64,000 bases of DNA from Parerythrobacter_A sp963761775 (GTDB taxonomy: Bacteria; Pseudomonadota; Alphaproteobacteria; Sphingomonadales; Sphingomonadaceae): contig CAVXIF010000012.1 of NCBI GenBank assembly GCA_963761775.1, positions 248,001 to 312,000 on the forward strand, given 5' to 3'. Positions 1-9,558 of the stretch are shown piece after piece. Position numbers and translations under genes: made by a program. Position 1 is the stretch's first letter, and each line of letters begins with the position of its first letter. The notes under the pieces were generated by a model. That model worked only from the letters and a program-made list of their open reading frames with translations. It was not told the origin of the DNA and did no database searches.

Positions 1-65
1 GGCAAGCGATCACCCGCCTGCGCTTCTTTCGTGCTCCACGCCGCTGCGCCAGACCAGCGGGTCAT
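1..65 (-). CDS. virB4: VirB4 type IV secretion ATPase, N-terminus only
   Basis: Only the first 21 codons are inside the window; the gene continues past base 1. The reading frame opens with an ATG 28 bases after the virB3 stop and begins MTRWSGAAAWSTKEAQAGDR. A KEA-x-AGDRLPY-like start is usual for VirB4/TrbE proteins, and virB4 follows virB3 in most VirB operons. VirB4 is the inner-membrane-associated ATPase that energises pilus assembly and secretion. The call rests mainly on operon position, because no Walker motif is visible in this fragment. Confidence 0.6.
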   Translation of the reverse strand, partial: MTRWSGAAAWSTKEAQAGDRL

Positions 66-93
66 GCGGCGCTGTCTTTCGCTGTGCGAACAA

Positions 94-390
94 TCATGCG
101 CTGTAACTGTTGCAGCCCCACCGCTTCCAGTTCTTCACGCGCGGGCACATGCTGACCTTGGTAATCCAGAGGTCGAACATCCGCGGCTCCCGCAGACAGG
201 CGAAATAACCGATCACGTGCGTAACGACGGGTGCGACCATGAACCAGAAGCTCTTGGTGATAAGAAACGCTATGGTGGTGACCATCATGTTGATGATGAA
301 GAAATTGAATGTGACCCCCAGCAGCATTTGCGGACGGGTCAGCGCTCTGTGGACCGGATGGCGGATCAGCGGTTCCATATTCTCGTTCAA
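94..390 (-). CDS. virB3: VirB3-like type IV secretion inner-membrane protein
   Basis: This 98-residue protein fits the VirB3 family in length and layout. It has a short polar N-terminus with the PLIRHPVHRALTRPQMLLGV motif, then two adjacent hydrophobic segments (about residues 24-66), then a basic C-terminal tail. VirB3 sits in the inner membrane and works with VirB4 in assembling the type IV secretion channel and pilus. It lies between virB2 (the genes overlap by 4 bases, ATGA type) and the start of virB4, on the same strand. The motif and the context together make the call fairly secure. Confidence 0.85.
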   Translation of the reverse strand: MNENMEPLIRHPVHRALTRPQMLLGVTFNFFIINMMVTTIAFLITKSFWFMVAPVVTHVIGYFACLREPRMFDLWITKVSMCPRVKNWKRWGCNSYSA

Positions 391-695
391 CCGCCTGCCG
401 CGCCCTGGATACCGGCAACGATAGTGCCCGCACCAAACAGGATGAAGGTGCCGATGATGACCGTCGCGCCAAAGCGCCAGTTCAGCCGCCCGGTCAGCAT
501 CATGAACCCGACCGCCGCAACCGCCATTACCGCCACGGCGGTTGCGACATTGCCCAGCAACGTGCCTTGCAACCAGCCCAGTGCGGCGACGATAGGGCCG
601 GATCCTTGCGGATCGGCCTGCGCCAGGGCGGCGGTCGGCATCATAGTGAAAAGCGCGCTGGCAAGCACCGCAGGCAAACGCGAAAGAACAGGCAT
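387..695 (-). CDS. virB2: VirB2-like pilin of the type IV secretion system
   Basis: The predicted product is about 102 residues. It has a signal-like N-terminus (MPVLSRLPAVLASALFTM, cut likely after ALA), a short Gly-rich segment, and two long hydrophobic helices joined by a small polar loop (LTGRLNWRFGA). This is the TrbC/VirB2 major pilin architecture. The start at 695 was chosen because it lies one base after the stop of the upstream transglycosylase gene; longer in-frame extensions would run into that gene. It overlaps virB3 by ATGA. The order transglycosylase, pilin, VirB3, VirB4 matches classical VirB operons. Confidence 0.85.
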   Translation of the reverse strand: MPVLSRLPAVLASALFTMMPTAALAQADPQGSGPIVAALGWLQGTLLGNVATAVAVMAVAAVGFMMLTGRLNWRFGATVIIGTFILFGAGTIVAGIQGAAGG

Positions 696-696
696 C

Positions 697-1347
697 TTAG
701 TTGCTACTCCGACTATCGGCGACGGGCTCGCCTTCGGGCATGCTGTGGCTGGCCAGCCTTGCCATGATACCCGCAATGTAATTTCGAGTTTCGCGGATTG
801 GTGGAACGCCGCCACTGCGAACTACGCGATTTGGCCCCGCATTGTAAGCCGCCAGCGCCTTTACCAGATCGCCATCGAAACGGTCCAGCTGAGTGCGCAG
901 ATAACGCGCGCCGCCTTCCAGATTCATGAACGGGTCGGCTGGATCGACGCCCATTTCGCGAGCAGTGCCGGGCATCAGTTGCGTAAGGCCCAGCGCCCCG
1001 GCGGAGGACCGCGCATCATTACGCCAGCGGCTTTCCTGCCACACCAGCGCTTCTATCAATGCGGGCGACAGGTCATACCGCATGGCCAGTTCAAGGACTT
1101 TGGCGCGGTACGGTGCCGGAACCATCACGCCTTGCTGCGCGCGATCACCGGCCGTGATAGACGTCGTGTCAAAACTGTCGGGCAGCTGCGTGGCGTACGA
1201 AAAAAAGGGTGCGGAAGGGGTCACGGTCTCCGCAGATACCCAAACCGCTTCATTGCCATCTATCTCGAGCACATCCGCCAGCGCAGGCGATGAGGCAAGT
1301 GCAAGGCAGACGCATGAAGCGCGCCGGATGTGAAGCCGCAGAATCAT
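697..1347 (-). CDS. virB1: VirB1-like lytic transglycosylase
   Basis: This 216-residue exported protein has a signal peptide ending near SSPALA and a C-terminal SLT domain. The domain shows the family signatures: the catalytic Glu in ALVWQESRW, then AGALGLTQLMPGTA, NLEGGARYL and LAAYNAGP. It would cleave peptidoglycan to let the secretion channel through. The ATG at 1347 gives a clean signal peptide and has a purine-rich AAGGGA upstream; upstream starts lack a signal sequence. It is the first gene of the virB operon, with its stop one base before the virB2 start. No virB5-11 genes can be seen because the window ends. Confidence 0.88.
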   Translation of the reverse strand: MILRLHIRRASCVCLALASSPALADVLEIDGNEAVWVSAETVTPSAPFFSYATQLPDSFDTTSITAGDRAQQGVMVPAPYRAKVLELAMRYDLSPALIEALVWQESRWRNDARSSAGALGLTQLMPGTAREMGVDPADPFMNLEGGARYLRTQLDRFDGDLVKALAAYNAGPNRVVRSGGVPPIRETRNYIAGIMARLASHSMPEGEPVADSRSSN

Positions 1348-1423
1348 GCATGTCCCTTTCACGTCATTTGTGCGCAAGGAACATGACAGCGCGGTTACAA
1401 CCCCGCCCAAACTTCAAACACTG

Positions 1424-1804
1424 CTAGCTGGCATCCGTTATGGCCGGTGCTTGCGGAGCACCGGTAAAACCGCCCTGAGCCAGCATATCGAGAGCACGCT
1501 GCGCCAACTTGCGTGAGTCGACCCAGTCGCCAGTGGCCGTCTCCAGCTCGCACCTGTTATCGGATGTCACAGCCGCGTCGAATAGTATTGCTGCGATCTG
1601 GTCATTGCCTTCGCGGGCGTACGCAATACCCAAATTGATGAGCACCGCCGGGTCGTCCGCTTGCAAGGCCGCTTGCGTATCAACACGTTCGATAAGCGCT
1701 GCGTTCTGTCCGGCCGCTGCATCCCGATAGCCCACCGGATCACCCGTCGGCACGGTGGGAGTCGACACAGCCGCACTTATCAAAATCATCGCATTCAACA
1801 TCAT
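1424..1804 (-). CDS. Small exported TPR-like protein
   Basis: This 126-residue protein has a short hydrophobic leader and a central stretch, LINLGIAYAREGNDQIAAIL, typical of one TPR helix pair. It ends in a conserved-looking ETATGDWVDSRKLAQRALDML segment. A strong ribosome site (AGGAGAGAAGCG) precedes the double ATG at 1804/1801. Proteins of this kind are found near TonB receptors in sphingomonads, which fits the receptor pair transcribed away from it. No enzymatic motif is present. A role as a periplasmic adaptor is inference; the function is unknown. Confidence 0.6.
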   Translation of the reverse strand: MMLNAMILISAAVSTPTVPTGDPVGYRDAAAGQNAALIERVDTQAALQADDPAVLINLGIAYAREGNDQIAAILFDAAVTSDNRCELETATGDWVDSRKLAQRALDMLAQGGFTGAPQAPAITDAS

Positions 1805-1859
1805 CGCTTCTCTCCTGATCGCATCGAACTAGCACAGGATGCCCATCGTTGCAACAAAA

Positions 1860-2006
1860 CTGTCATAGTGAAACATTTCTGACGTATTCAAGATTATTAT
1901 GGTTTCGTTTCCGAAGCTTACAGGACACCGCCGCGCAGCGTTGTTACACAAAAAAGGCATTGAAGTTACACGAATATTACAGTTCAGGCTGCAACCTGAC
2001 TGTCAC
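1860..2006 (+). promoter_or_regulatory. Pho-box-like half-sites upstream of the lipoprotein/TonB receptor pair
   Basis: The region between the small TPR gene and the lipoprotein gene is AT-richer than its surroundings. It contains CTGTCAT at 1860-1866 (an exact PhoB half-site) and CTGTCAC at 2000-2006. TTACAC at 1966 and TTACAG at 1977 lie 11 bp apart, the helical spacing of Pho boxes, and another TTACAC is at 1944. The motifs are seen directly. Control by PhoB is inference, and no phosphate-specific gene is present in the window. Confidence 0.3.
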
Positions 2007-2084
2007 AACGTATGCCTAGGCGCTCCCCAGCAAAGAGATGCATCGAACCCGATTCCCGGTTTCGAAATGGATGGGATAGCGCCT

Positions 2085-3665
2085 GTGAAAACCATGACCC
2101 GATCGCTCGTACTAGGTTGCAGCATGCTGGCACTTGCCGGTTGCGGTGCCGATGAAATCGCCTCGCCAGGCACTGGTGGCAACATCATCATTAACAATCC
2201 GGCCCCAACGCCAACGCCAACGCCGACCCCCACGGGCAGTACGCTGGTTACGCCGGCAGGTGGCTGTCCAACGATTTCGAACAACACCGGCGGTCTTGTC
2301 GACGAAGGCACAATTACCGGAGACACGGGTGAATATCGGGTTTGTGCCCTTCCCGCCCGTTTCACTTCCGACAGCACCCTGCCCTACATCCAGGGCGTTC
2401 TTTACCGCCTTGCCGGTCGTGTCGACGTCGGTTCCGATGGCGGTCCGACGCCCGATGCAAGCGATGGCCTGTCCGATACGGACGTGACGCTTTCGATCGA
2501 ACCCGGCGTCATCGTATACGCCTCGGGATCGTCGTTCCTCAACGTCAATCGCGGTAACGAAATCTCCGCCGTCGGTTCCGCCGACCGCCCGATTATCTTC
2601 ACCAGTCGCGACAACGTCATCGGTGGCTCGTTCATCAACGCCAACTCCTCCGGTCAGTGGGGTGGCATCGTCCTGTCCGGTCGTGCCCCCGTTACCGACT
2701 GTATCGCACCCGGCGCGACGCCCGGTACAATCAACTGCGAACGCCAGGTCGAAGGGGCGGCGCAGCCGGCGATCTTCGGCGGGGCGACCCCGGGCGACAG
2801 TTCGGGCACGATGGAATTCGTGCAGATCCGCTATTCCGGTTTTGTCCTGTCGGGCGATAACGAGTTGCAGTCGCTCACCACCGGCGGCAGCGGCAGCGGC
2901 ACCACGCTGAACAACATCATGAGCTACAACAGCTCGGATGACGGCGTCGAATTCTTTGGTGGCCGCGTCAATATGAAAGGCCTCGTCGTTGTCGGAGCCG
3001 AAGACGACTCCATTGACACCGACACCGGCGTCAAGGCCAACCTGCAATATGTCGTGGTGGCACAGCGCAACGAAGTTGGCGACGGTATCATCGAGGCCGA
3101 CTCCAACAATGGTCTCGAAGACCAGACTCCGCGTCAAAATACGCAGATATCGAACGCGACCTTTATCCAGCGTCGCACCAACGACCAGGCGATCCGCATT
3201 CGTGGCGGTACCGATTACGCGCTGTTGAACACCATCGTCGTGGACGCTTCGCAAGGTACACCATGCATCCGCATCGACCTCAGCGAAACCACACGTGCGG
3301 CAAACGCCGGGCTTGACGATGTCGGACCACCCCGCTTTGAATCGGTTGCGCTCGATTGCGCCACCGACTTCCGCAACGGCAGCGGCGGTGTGACGGCAGC
3401 GCAAGCCGAAGCGATCTTCGATGCCGGCACGAACAACAACAAGTCGTTCACAAACACGTTGACCATGACGTATATCAATGGTGCGAACGAAGACGCGCTG
3501 GTGGCATTCGATCCGACGGCGCTGTCGACCTTCTTCGACAATGCCGGCTTTGTCGGTGCCGCGCAGGCCGGTGACACCCGGTTCGAAGGCTGGACCTGCG
3601 ACAGCGCAGCCATCACCTTCGGCAACAACACCGGATCGTGTCTGTCGCTGCCCGTCTACTCGTAA
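2085..3665 (+). CDS. Surface lipoprotein, probable parallel beta-helix partner of a TonB receptor
   Basis: About 526 residues. The GTG at 2085 (or the ATG at 2094) gives a lipoprotein signal, MTRSLVLGCSMLALAGC, with lipobox LAGC. A Thr-Pro repeat linker follows (about residues 40-50, encoded by tandem CCAACG units), then a body rich in Gly, Asn and Asp. Stretches such as LSIEPGVIVYASGSSFLNV, SADRPIIFTS and GQWGGIVLSGRA are the recurring strands of secreted beta-helix proteins also known from Bacteroidetes. The gene lies 130 bp before a large TonB receptor on the same strand, so the lipoprotein may bind substrate for it, as in SusCD-type pairs. The ligand is unknown. The start is uncertain because an ATG at 2067 is also in frame. 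Confidence 0.6.
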   Translation: MKTMTRSLVLGCSMLALAGCGADEIASPGTGGNIIINNPAPTPTPTPTPTGSTLVTPAGGCPTISNNTGGLVDEGTITGDTGEYRVCALPARFTSDSTLPYIQGVLYRLAGRVDVGSDGGPTPDASDGLSDTDVTLSIEPGVIVYASGSSFLNVNRGNEISAVGSADRPIIFTSRDNVIGGSFINANSSGQWGGIVLSGRAPVTDCIAPGATPGTINCERQVEGAAQPAIFGGATPGDSSGTMEFVQIRYSGFVLSGDNELQSLTTGGSGSGTTLNNIMSYNSSDDGVEFFGGRVNMKGLVVVGAEDDSIDTDTGVKANLQYVVVAQRNEVGDGIIEADSNNGLEDQTPRQNTQISNATFIQRRTNDQAIRIRGGTDYALLNTIVVDASQGTPCIRIDLSETTRAANAGLDDVGPPRFESVALDCATDFRNGSGGVTAAQAEAIFDAGTNNNKSFTNTLTMTYINGANEDALVAFDPTALSTFFDNAGFVGAAQAGDTRFEGWTCDSAAITFGNNTGSCLSLPVYS

Positions 3666-3679
3666 GCGGTACGTAAACC

Positions 3680-3712
3680 GGGGTGCCGTTCGCTTCGAAC
3701 GGACGGCACCCC
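3680..3712 (+). terminator. GC-rich hairpin after the lipoprotein gene
   Basis: GGGGTGCCGT (3680-3689) pairs perfectly with ACGGCACCCC (3703-3712), with a 13-base loop that can itself form a TCG/CGA mini-stem. It lies 15 bases after the lipoprotein stop. There is no T-tract, so it may attenuate transcription or protect the 3' end of the lipoprotein mRNA rather than terminate fully. The following receptor gene could still be co-transcribed at a lower level. Confidence 0.45.
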
Positions 3713-3795
3713 GTCTAACCGGTAAACTTCCGTTCAGAACCGCATCTCTGGCGAGTATCTGAGCGGTACCTGCATTCAAAAAGGGATCTTCGGTC

Positions 3796-6492
3796 ATGTC
3801 TATCGGTAAGCAGATAGCGGGGATGCTTCTGGTCACCACCGCACTCACCGTTCCGGGTGCGGCGCTGGCGCAAAGCACGGGCACAGGCGCTGAAGGTTCG
3901 CCGACCGATGCGACGGCGCAACAAGATGCCGAAAACCTGGCCGATCAGGTAACCGGTGTCGACGAAGCGCAGGAAGAGGAATTCGATACGCCCGAGATCT
4001 CGGTTCCCGGCGGAGCCATCGTCGTCACCGGACGTCGCGACCGCGACGTTACCCGCAGCTCAACCCAAGTCGTTTCCGTGCTGTCCAGCGAGCAGATCGC
4101 GCGGACCGGCGAAGGCGATATTGCGGGTGCGCTAGGCCGCGTCACCGGCCTGTCGGTGCAGGGACAGGGTTTCGTATTCGTGCGCGGTCTGGGCGACCGG
4201 TATTCGCTCGCCCTGCTGAACGGTCTGCCCCTGCCGTCTCCGCAACCACTTAGCCGGGTGGTGCCACTCGATATTTTCCCGACCAGCATCGTCGCCAGTT
4301 CGCTCGTCCAGAAGACCTATTCGGTAAACTATCCAGGCGAATTCGGCGGTGGTGTCATAAATCTCACCACGCGCGCCGTGCCCGACGAACGCTTCTTCAG
4401 GATCAGCGGCGGCATCAGCGGCGACGAGCAGACGACTTTCCAAAGCGGTATCGATTATTACGGTTCGGACAGCGACTGGACCGGCTTCGATGATGGCACG
4501 CGCGATATTCCGCCTGCCTTGCAAAGTTTCTTTGCCAGCGGACAACGCCTGTCGGACCCGGGCGTGGACCAGCAGGGCATCCTGCGCCAGCTCGGCAACC
4601 CGAACTTGGTGCTGACCCAGAACATCGATGAATTGCCGGTCAATTTTTCGGGGGGTTTCACTGCGGGCGATACGGTGGATATCGGCGATGCCCGGCTTGG
4701 CATCATCGCAACCGCGTCCCTGTCCAACAAGTGGCGCAACCGTTCCATCGTTTCGCAAACAGCGGTCAATGCCGAACTGGACCTCGACACCGACTTCCGC
4801 GATTTCGTGACTGACAACCGCGTTCTGGTGAACGCGCTGGTCGGGTTTGGCCTCGAAGTGGGCGATCACCGGTTCCGTTTCACCAACCTGTTCATTCGCG
4901 ATAGCCTCAAGCAATCGCGTCTTTCGCTCGGCGAAGATTTCCAAGACGACGACAGCGAGTTCCAGCAGGACACCGCCTGGTTCGAACGCCAGCTATACAA
5001 CGCGCAATTTGTTGGCGAGCTGGAATTCGGCGACCTTGGCATCGATCTGCGCGGTGGATTCGCACGCACGCAGCGGGAATCGCCGTTCGAATACAACTTC
5101 ACCTATGTGCGCAGCAACAACGCCAACGACCCGCTCGGCGATACGTTCATCAACGTGCTGGACCGCCAGACAGGCAGCGCATCGGTGGCCTTCTCCGACT
5201 TGCAGGAAGACCTGTATTACGGTGGAGTCGACGTAAGCTATCCGGTCACCGACTGGCTGCGCCTCGCCGCGGGCTATGCCTACACCGATACCGACCGGTT
5301 CTCCACGCGTCGCGAATTCCTCGTCAACGCCAATACCAGTTTCCCCGACGGGGTAGGTGCGCTGCGTCCCGACCTGCTGCTGGGCGACGCCGTCATTGAT
5401 TTCTACGATGTCGGTCTGATCGAAAGCACGCAGGCCGACCCGGCCTTCGACGCCGCGCTGACAACGCACGGTGCCTATGTGAAGGGGCTGATCGAACCGA
5501 CCCTGGGTGTAATCATCGACGTCGGCGTTCGGTACGAAGATGCCGAACAGACGGTCAACCCGGTCGAAGTGTTCGCCATCCCGACCAATTCGGGAAGTTC
5601 GACTTTCCTTGCCAACGACTACTTCCTGCCCGCCGCCACGATCACGTGGGAAGCGACAGACAGCCTCCAGCTGCGCCTGAACGCGTCGAAGACAATCGCC
5701 CGCCCACAGTTCCGCGAATTGATTTTCCAGACCTATTTCAATCCGGAAAACAATCGTCAGTTCAACGGCAACCCGAACCTGGTCGACAGCGAGTTGATAA
5801 ACGCCGAGGCGCGTGCCGAATACTACCTGGGACAGGGCAACCGCATATCGCTGGCAGGGTTCTACAAGGAAATCGACAACCCTATCGAGGTGTTCTCCAG
5901 CTTCTCGGACAATGTGCAGGTCTCGGGCTTCGCCAATGCGCCCAAGGCGCAGCTTTATGGTGCGGAATTCGATATCCAGTACGGTTACGATCTTTTGGAC
6001 CTTGGCGGATGGTGGGAAAACAAGCGTGTGCTGGCACTCGCCAACTACACCTACACCAAATCGGAGCTACAAGTTGGCAATGGCGATATTGCGCGGGTTT
6101 TCCCCTTCGCTGAGCAACCGGCCACCAACTTCTTCCGCGATGGTGTTCCGCTGACCGGGCAGTCGGATCATCTGGTAAACCTGCAGCTCGGGCTCGAGAA
6201 TGTCGATAAGCTGCAACAGATCACGTTGCTTGCCTCTTACGCGAGCGAACGGGTGACCAGCCGCGGCACGGCCAGCCTGCCAGACATCGTCGAGGATCCC
6301 GGCTTCCGCCTGGATCTCGTTGCGCGGCAGGGTATTACGGTTGGCGACACTGAGCTGGAGCTGAAGTTCGAGGCGCGCAACCTGACGGGTCGCGATAATT
6401 TCGAGTTCCAGGAAAACGGCACGAACCGTATTGAGATCAACAGCTACGAAGTCGGGCAGAGCTTCTCGCTGTCCCTGTCCGCACAGTTCTGA
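3796..6492 (+). CDS. TonB-dependent outer-membrane receptor
   Basis: 898 residues with a signal peptide (cut after GAALAQ), an extended acidic N-terminal region, and a TonB-box-like GAIVVTG near residue 73. The plug domain contains VRGLGDRYSLALLNGLPLPS and GEFGGGVINLTT. A 22-strand-type barrel ends in the aromatic C-terminal signature FSLSLSAQF. It would import a substrate across the outer membrane using TonB energy. The RGLGDRY plug type is the one found beside beta-helix lipoproteins, as here. No siderophore or vitamin B12 genes are nearby, so the substrate cannot be named. It ends 11 bases before the convergent DUF2339 gene. Confidence 0.88.
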   Translation: MSIGKQIAGMLLVTTALTVPGAALAQSTGTGAEGSPTDATAQQDAENLADQVTGVDEAQEEEFDTPEISVPGGAIVVTGRRDRDVTRSSTQVVSVLSSEQIARTGEGDIAGALGRVTGLSVQGQGFVFVRGLGDRYSLALLNGLPLPSPQPLSRVVPLDIFPTSIVASSLVQKTYSVNYPGEFGGGVINLTTRAVPDERFFRISGGISGDEQTTFQSGIDYYGSDSDWTGFDDGTRDIPPALQSFFASGQRLSDPGVDQQGILRQLGNPNLVLTQNIDELPVNFSGGFTAGDTVDIGDARLGIIATASLSNKWRNRSIVSQTAVNAELDLDTDFRDFVTDNRVLVNALVGFGLEVGDHRFRFTNLFIRDSLKQSRLSLGEDFQDDDSEFQQDTAWFERQLYNAQFVGELEFGDLGIDLRGGFARTQRESPFEYNFTYVRSNNANDPLGDTFINVLDRQTGSASVAFSDLQEDLYYGGVDVSYPVTDWLRLAAGYAYTDTDRFSTRREFLVNANTSFPDGVGALRPDLLLGDAVIDFYDVGLIESTQADPAFDAALTTHGAYVKGLIEPTLGVIIDVGVRYEDAEQTVNPVEVFAIPTNSGSSTFLANDYFLPAATITWEATDSLQLRLNASKTIARPQFRELIFQTYFNPENNRQFNGNPNLVDSELINAEARAEYYLGQGNRISLAGFYKEIDNPIEVFSSFSDNVQVSGFANAPKAQLYGAEFDIQYGYDLLDLGGWWENKRVLALANYTYTKSELQVGNGDIARVFPFAEQPATNFFRDGVPLTGQSDHLVNLQLGLENVDKLQQITLLASYASERVTSRGTASLPDIVEDPGFRLDLVARQGITVGDTELELKFEARNLTGRDNFEFQENGTNRIEINSYEVGQSFSLSLSAQF

Positions 6493-6502
6493 TCGGCACC
6501 CG

Positions 6503-9458
6503 CTAGCTGGTGGCTTCGGACAGCGGTTTCGAAGCTGCCAGCTGACGGGTGTAGAACCAGCCGATACCGATCAGGCTGAATCCAAGCGCCATGAATGACG
6601 CGACCCGCATCAGCCCTTCAAGCCCTGCGGCGTCGAACAGGAAGACCTTAAGCACGGCGAGCAGCATCAGTACCAGCGACCCGATGCGCCATGTCCGGCC
6701 CGTGTTGCCGCGATCTGCCGCGCGACTGCCCCACAGCAGGAAGCCGACCGCCATCACGATGCCGAGCAGCGAACGCAGCAGGTCTTCGGTCTGTCCGACG
6801 GGCGGTTCCAGCAGGATTGTTCCGGCAAACACATGGCGCAGCGCCGAAAGTGCGAACAGCGTCGCCAGCAACATGGTGCCGCCATCCAGCGCACGGCGGA
6901 TCCGGTCGGCCTCAGCGAACCTGAGCCGCAGAACATACAACGCCCCGAACCCCGCAGCGTAGCTCGCCGTCAGCAGGTTTGCGACGACAAGCGGGCCGAC
7001 TTCCTGCGCCGAAGCCAGCGGATTGTGCCACCACAAACCGTATAGCGTGAAATGCGCCAGTGCGATCCCGGCGAGAACAGTCGCCAGTCTGTCCGGTACC
7101 CACGGGATGCGCAAGGCCGCTAACGCTCCGGCAAGCAAGGCGGCCTGCCACACGGTCCGCTCCGCCAGCCCGTAGGTCACGAATGCCGCCGTGCCCTCGA
7201 TTGCGAAGACCTGTTTGAAGAGGATATGCGCACCAACAATCAGCGTTGGTAGCGCCGCTGCCGCCAGCCCCTGCCATTTACCGCGCTGTGACCTGCGCTG
7301 CCATGCCACGCCGACCAGTGCTGCACCGAATGGCACGATCCGCAACAAGGCATCGCTCACGTTCAGCGCGGCGGATGAAAACATCGGATCGCCCGCGATG
7401 CTTGCCGCCGCCAAGAGCAAGCCAGTCCACCACCGGCACCAATGCCCAGGCTCCTGCCAAGACTGCCGCACTGATGGTTGCAGAGAGCCTTGCGGTCCCT
7501 TTCGATGTCGAAAGGATAACGGCAACGATCAGCGCCACCATCGCCCACGGCAGCATCAGCGCCGGCAGGACCTGCGCAAGCAGGCCATAGAACGCGACCA
7601 CCGCCAGCGCTTCCATCGCTCCACGCAGTTTTGCAGGCGTGTTATCGCGCAAGGCCAGCATCACCGGCGCAGCAAGCAGCGCCAGCCAGCGCAGCACCGA
7701 CCGCAAGTTCCAGCGCCAGCCGTCCGGTTCGATCAGGCGCTCCGCCTCGATATAGTTCGACCCGTAAACAAGGGCGAGCAAAGTGGCTGCGATGGCGGCG
7801 ACGCACAGACCGAACAGGCCGCGCTCGTCCCGCCGCCATGCAAGCGCCACCAGCGCCATCGCCACCGGCGCAATGGCGAGCGGTGCCGCCCATCCCGGCA
7901 GCGCCAGCACCGCAGCCGCCGCAAGCAGCGTTGCCGCCCCGCCCACGTTCAACAACCGCTTCCAGCCGAACGGTTCTTCATCAGCAGGATAGCGCCACCA
8001 GATTACTGCAAGTGGGAGCACCGCACCGGCAAGCGGGATAGTCGCCAGCCCAATTCCGGACCATTCTTCCACGAACCGCAAAACACCGACGCTTGCAAAA
8101 CCAAGCGCCAGGGTGGCCACCTGCACATGCAATATCGCCGCATCGTTGCCCCGCACCAGCCGCACCGCTGGTACAGCTACGAAAAGCGCAATAACCGCGG
8201 CCAGGATCGTCAGGAAGCCGCCGGTCGTCGAACCTGTCCACAGGCCGAGCAGAAACAGCGCCGTCAGCCCGGCAAACGCCGCGCCTTCCTGCAACCGCGT
8301 ATCTCGCCATGCCAGTCCCGTGAGTGCCGCGCCCAGCAATAGGTAAAGCGCCCACGCCATCGGGGTGAAGCCTGACAGTGCGACCATCGCCGCCATCTGC
8401 GCCGCCGCGACCGCGCCGATGATTGCACGCAGCACCGGCGATACAGTTGGCCCCTGCGTAAAGGCAGGAATGACCGCACCCAACAGCACCAGATATCCGC
8501 CGAATGCGACGATGTCGGTCGAGCCGGTAACGCCCCAAATCAGGATCAGCGCGCCCCAGCCCAGCCCGCCTGCGAGACTTGCCAGCGCCAGCCAGCTGCG
8601 GCCCTGGTTTGCGCCCGCCTTGCTCAGCCCAGCCGTCACCAGCGCCAGATAAAGCGACAACAGCCCCAGATTGGGGTCGTCGCTCGATACCAGCAGCGGT
8701 GCGGCAAACCCGCCGACAAGGCCGAGGATCGCGGATGGCAAGCCGAAGCGGAACGACAGACCGACAGCCGCCGCCGTAACCGCCGCCATGCCTGCGAAAG
8801 CGATGCCCGTACCCAACAGGTCGTATTGCGTGCCCGCCATGTAAAACGCGCCGTACAGCGTGGCGAGACCGGCACCGGCCAGCACCTGACCGACGCGCGG
8901 GTCCGCAATGCGCACAGCATTACGATACGCAAGTTCGGCAGCGGCGATCAGACCCGCGCCAAAAACGAAGCCGAGCGCGACCCGCATGGTCGGTCCGACG
9001 AAGCCCGCCGCAATCGAGTATCGCACAAGAAAGAAACCGGCGACCGCCAGTGCAACGCCGCCCGCCCAGATCGGGAGCAGCCGGCCGAACAGGTTTTCGA
9101 AATCTATGCTGGGCACTGTGAAGGTGGGCGTTTTGAAGACGGGCGTTTCGAACTTGGGCAGCTTGCGTTTTGCTGCGCCATTCCGGTCTGGCGCCTGCTG
9201 TTTCGCCGTGATCGGTACAGACGATTTCCGCATTGCGGGAGCCACGCTACGAGGGCCTTCACCATCCGGCACTTCTTGTGGCTCGTCTTGAACCGTCGAA
9301 GTCGAGGCATCTCCCTCGTTTTGAGCCGTGGCAGGTCGAGCAACCGTCAACTGCAACCGTAGAGCCCGCATCTCTTGCGAGATGGCGGTCTGGCGCCGCC
9401 ATATGATGACAACGGCAATACCCAAGAGGAAAAGTATCAGTTCGGTCATACCGGTCAC
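6503..9458 (-). pseudogene. DUF2339 multi-spanning membrane protein, interrupted by one frameshift
   Basis: Two overlapping frames together give a protein of about 980 residues, the usual DUF2339 length. The 5' part (9458 to about 7414) has an N-terminal helix, a charged coiled-coil-like linker and many membrane helices, including LPIWAGGVALAVAGFFLVRY. The 3' part (about 7413 to 6503) continues with more helices to FYTRQLAASKP. Removing one T-A pair at 7413-7415 rejoins VPVVDWLAL to AAASIAGDPMF. The GTG start at 9458 has AGGAACCAGC in front; an ATG at 9449 is the alternative. Function is unknown. The gene is divergent from a TetR regulator with a shared operator-like repeat. The lesion may be a sequencing error. 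Confidence 0.75.
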
Positions 9459-9496
9459 GCTGGTTCCTGCATTACGTCAGATCCCTCTAGCCTTTA

Positions 9497-9534
9497 ATTG
9501 AACGCTGTTCAATAACTAAATTAGACAGCGTTCA
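9497..9534. promoter_or_regulatory. Nested palindromic operator between DUF2339 gene and tetR
   Basis: ATTGAACGCTGTTCAAT (9497-9513) is a 17-bp near-perfect palindrome. TGAACGCTGT (9499-9508) is also an exact inverted copy of ACAGCGTTCA (9525-9534). Two related half-sites in a short divergent intergenic region are typical of TetR-family operators and would let the adjacent regulator control both itself and the DUF2339 gene. The repeats are seen directly; the assignment is inferred. Confidence 0.6.
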
Positions 9535-9558
9535 GTTTTGCGGCTAGCGCTCCGTGGC

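Noticed and set aside
2112..3884. A 590-residue minus-strand frame opposite the lipoprotein gene
   Set aside because: It is composed of the low-complexity antisense of a beta-helix coding region and has no motif.
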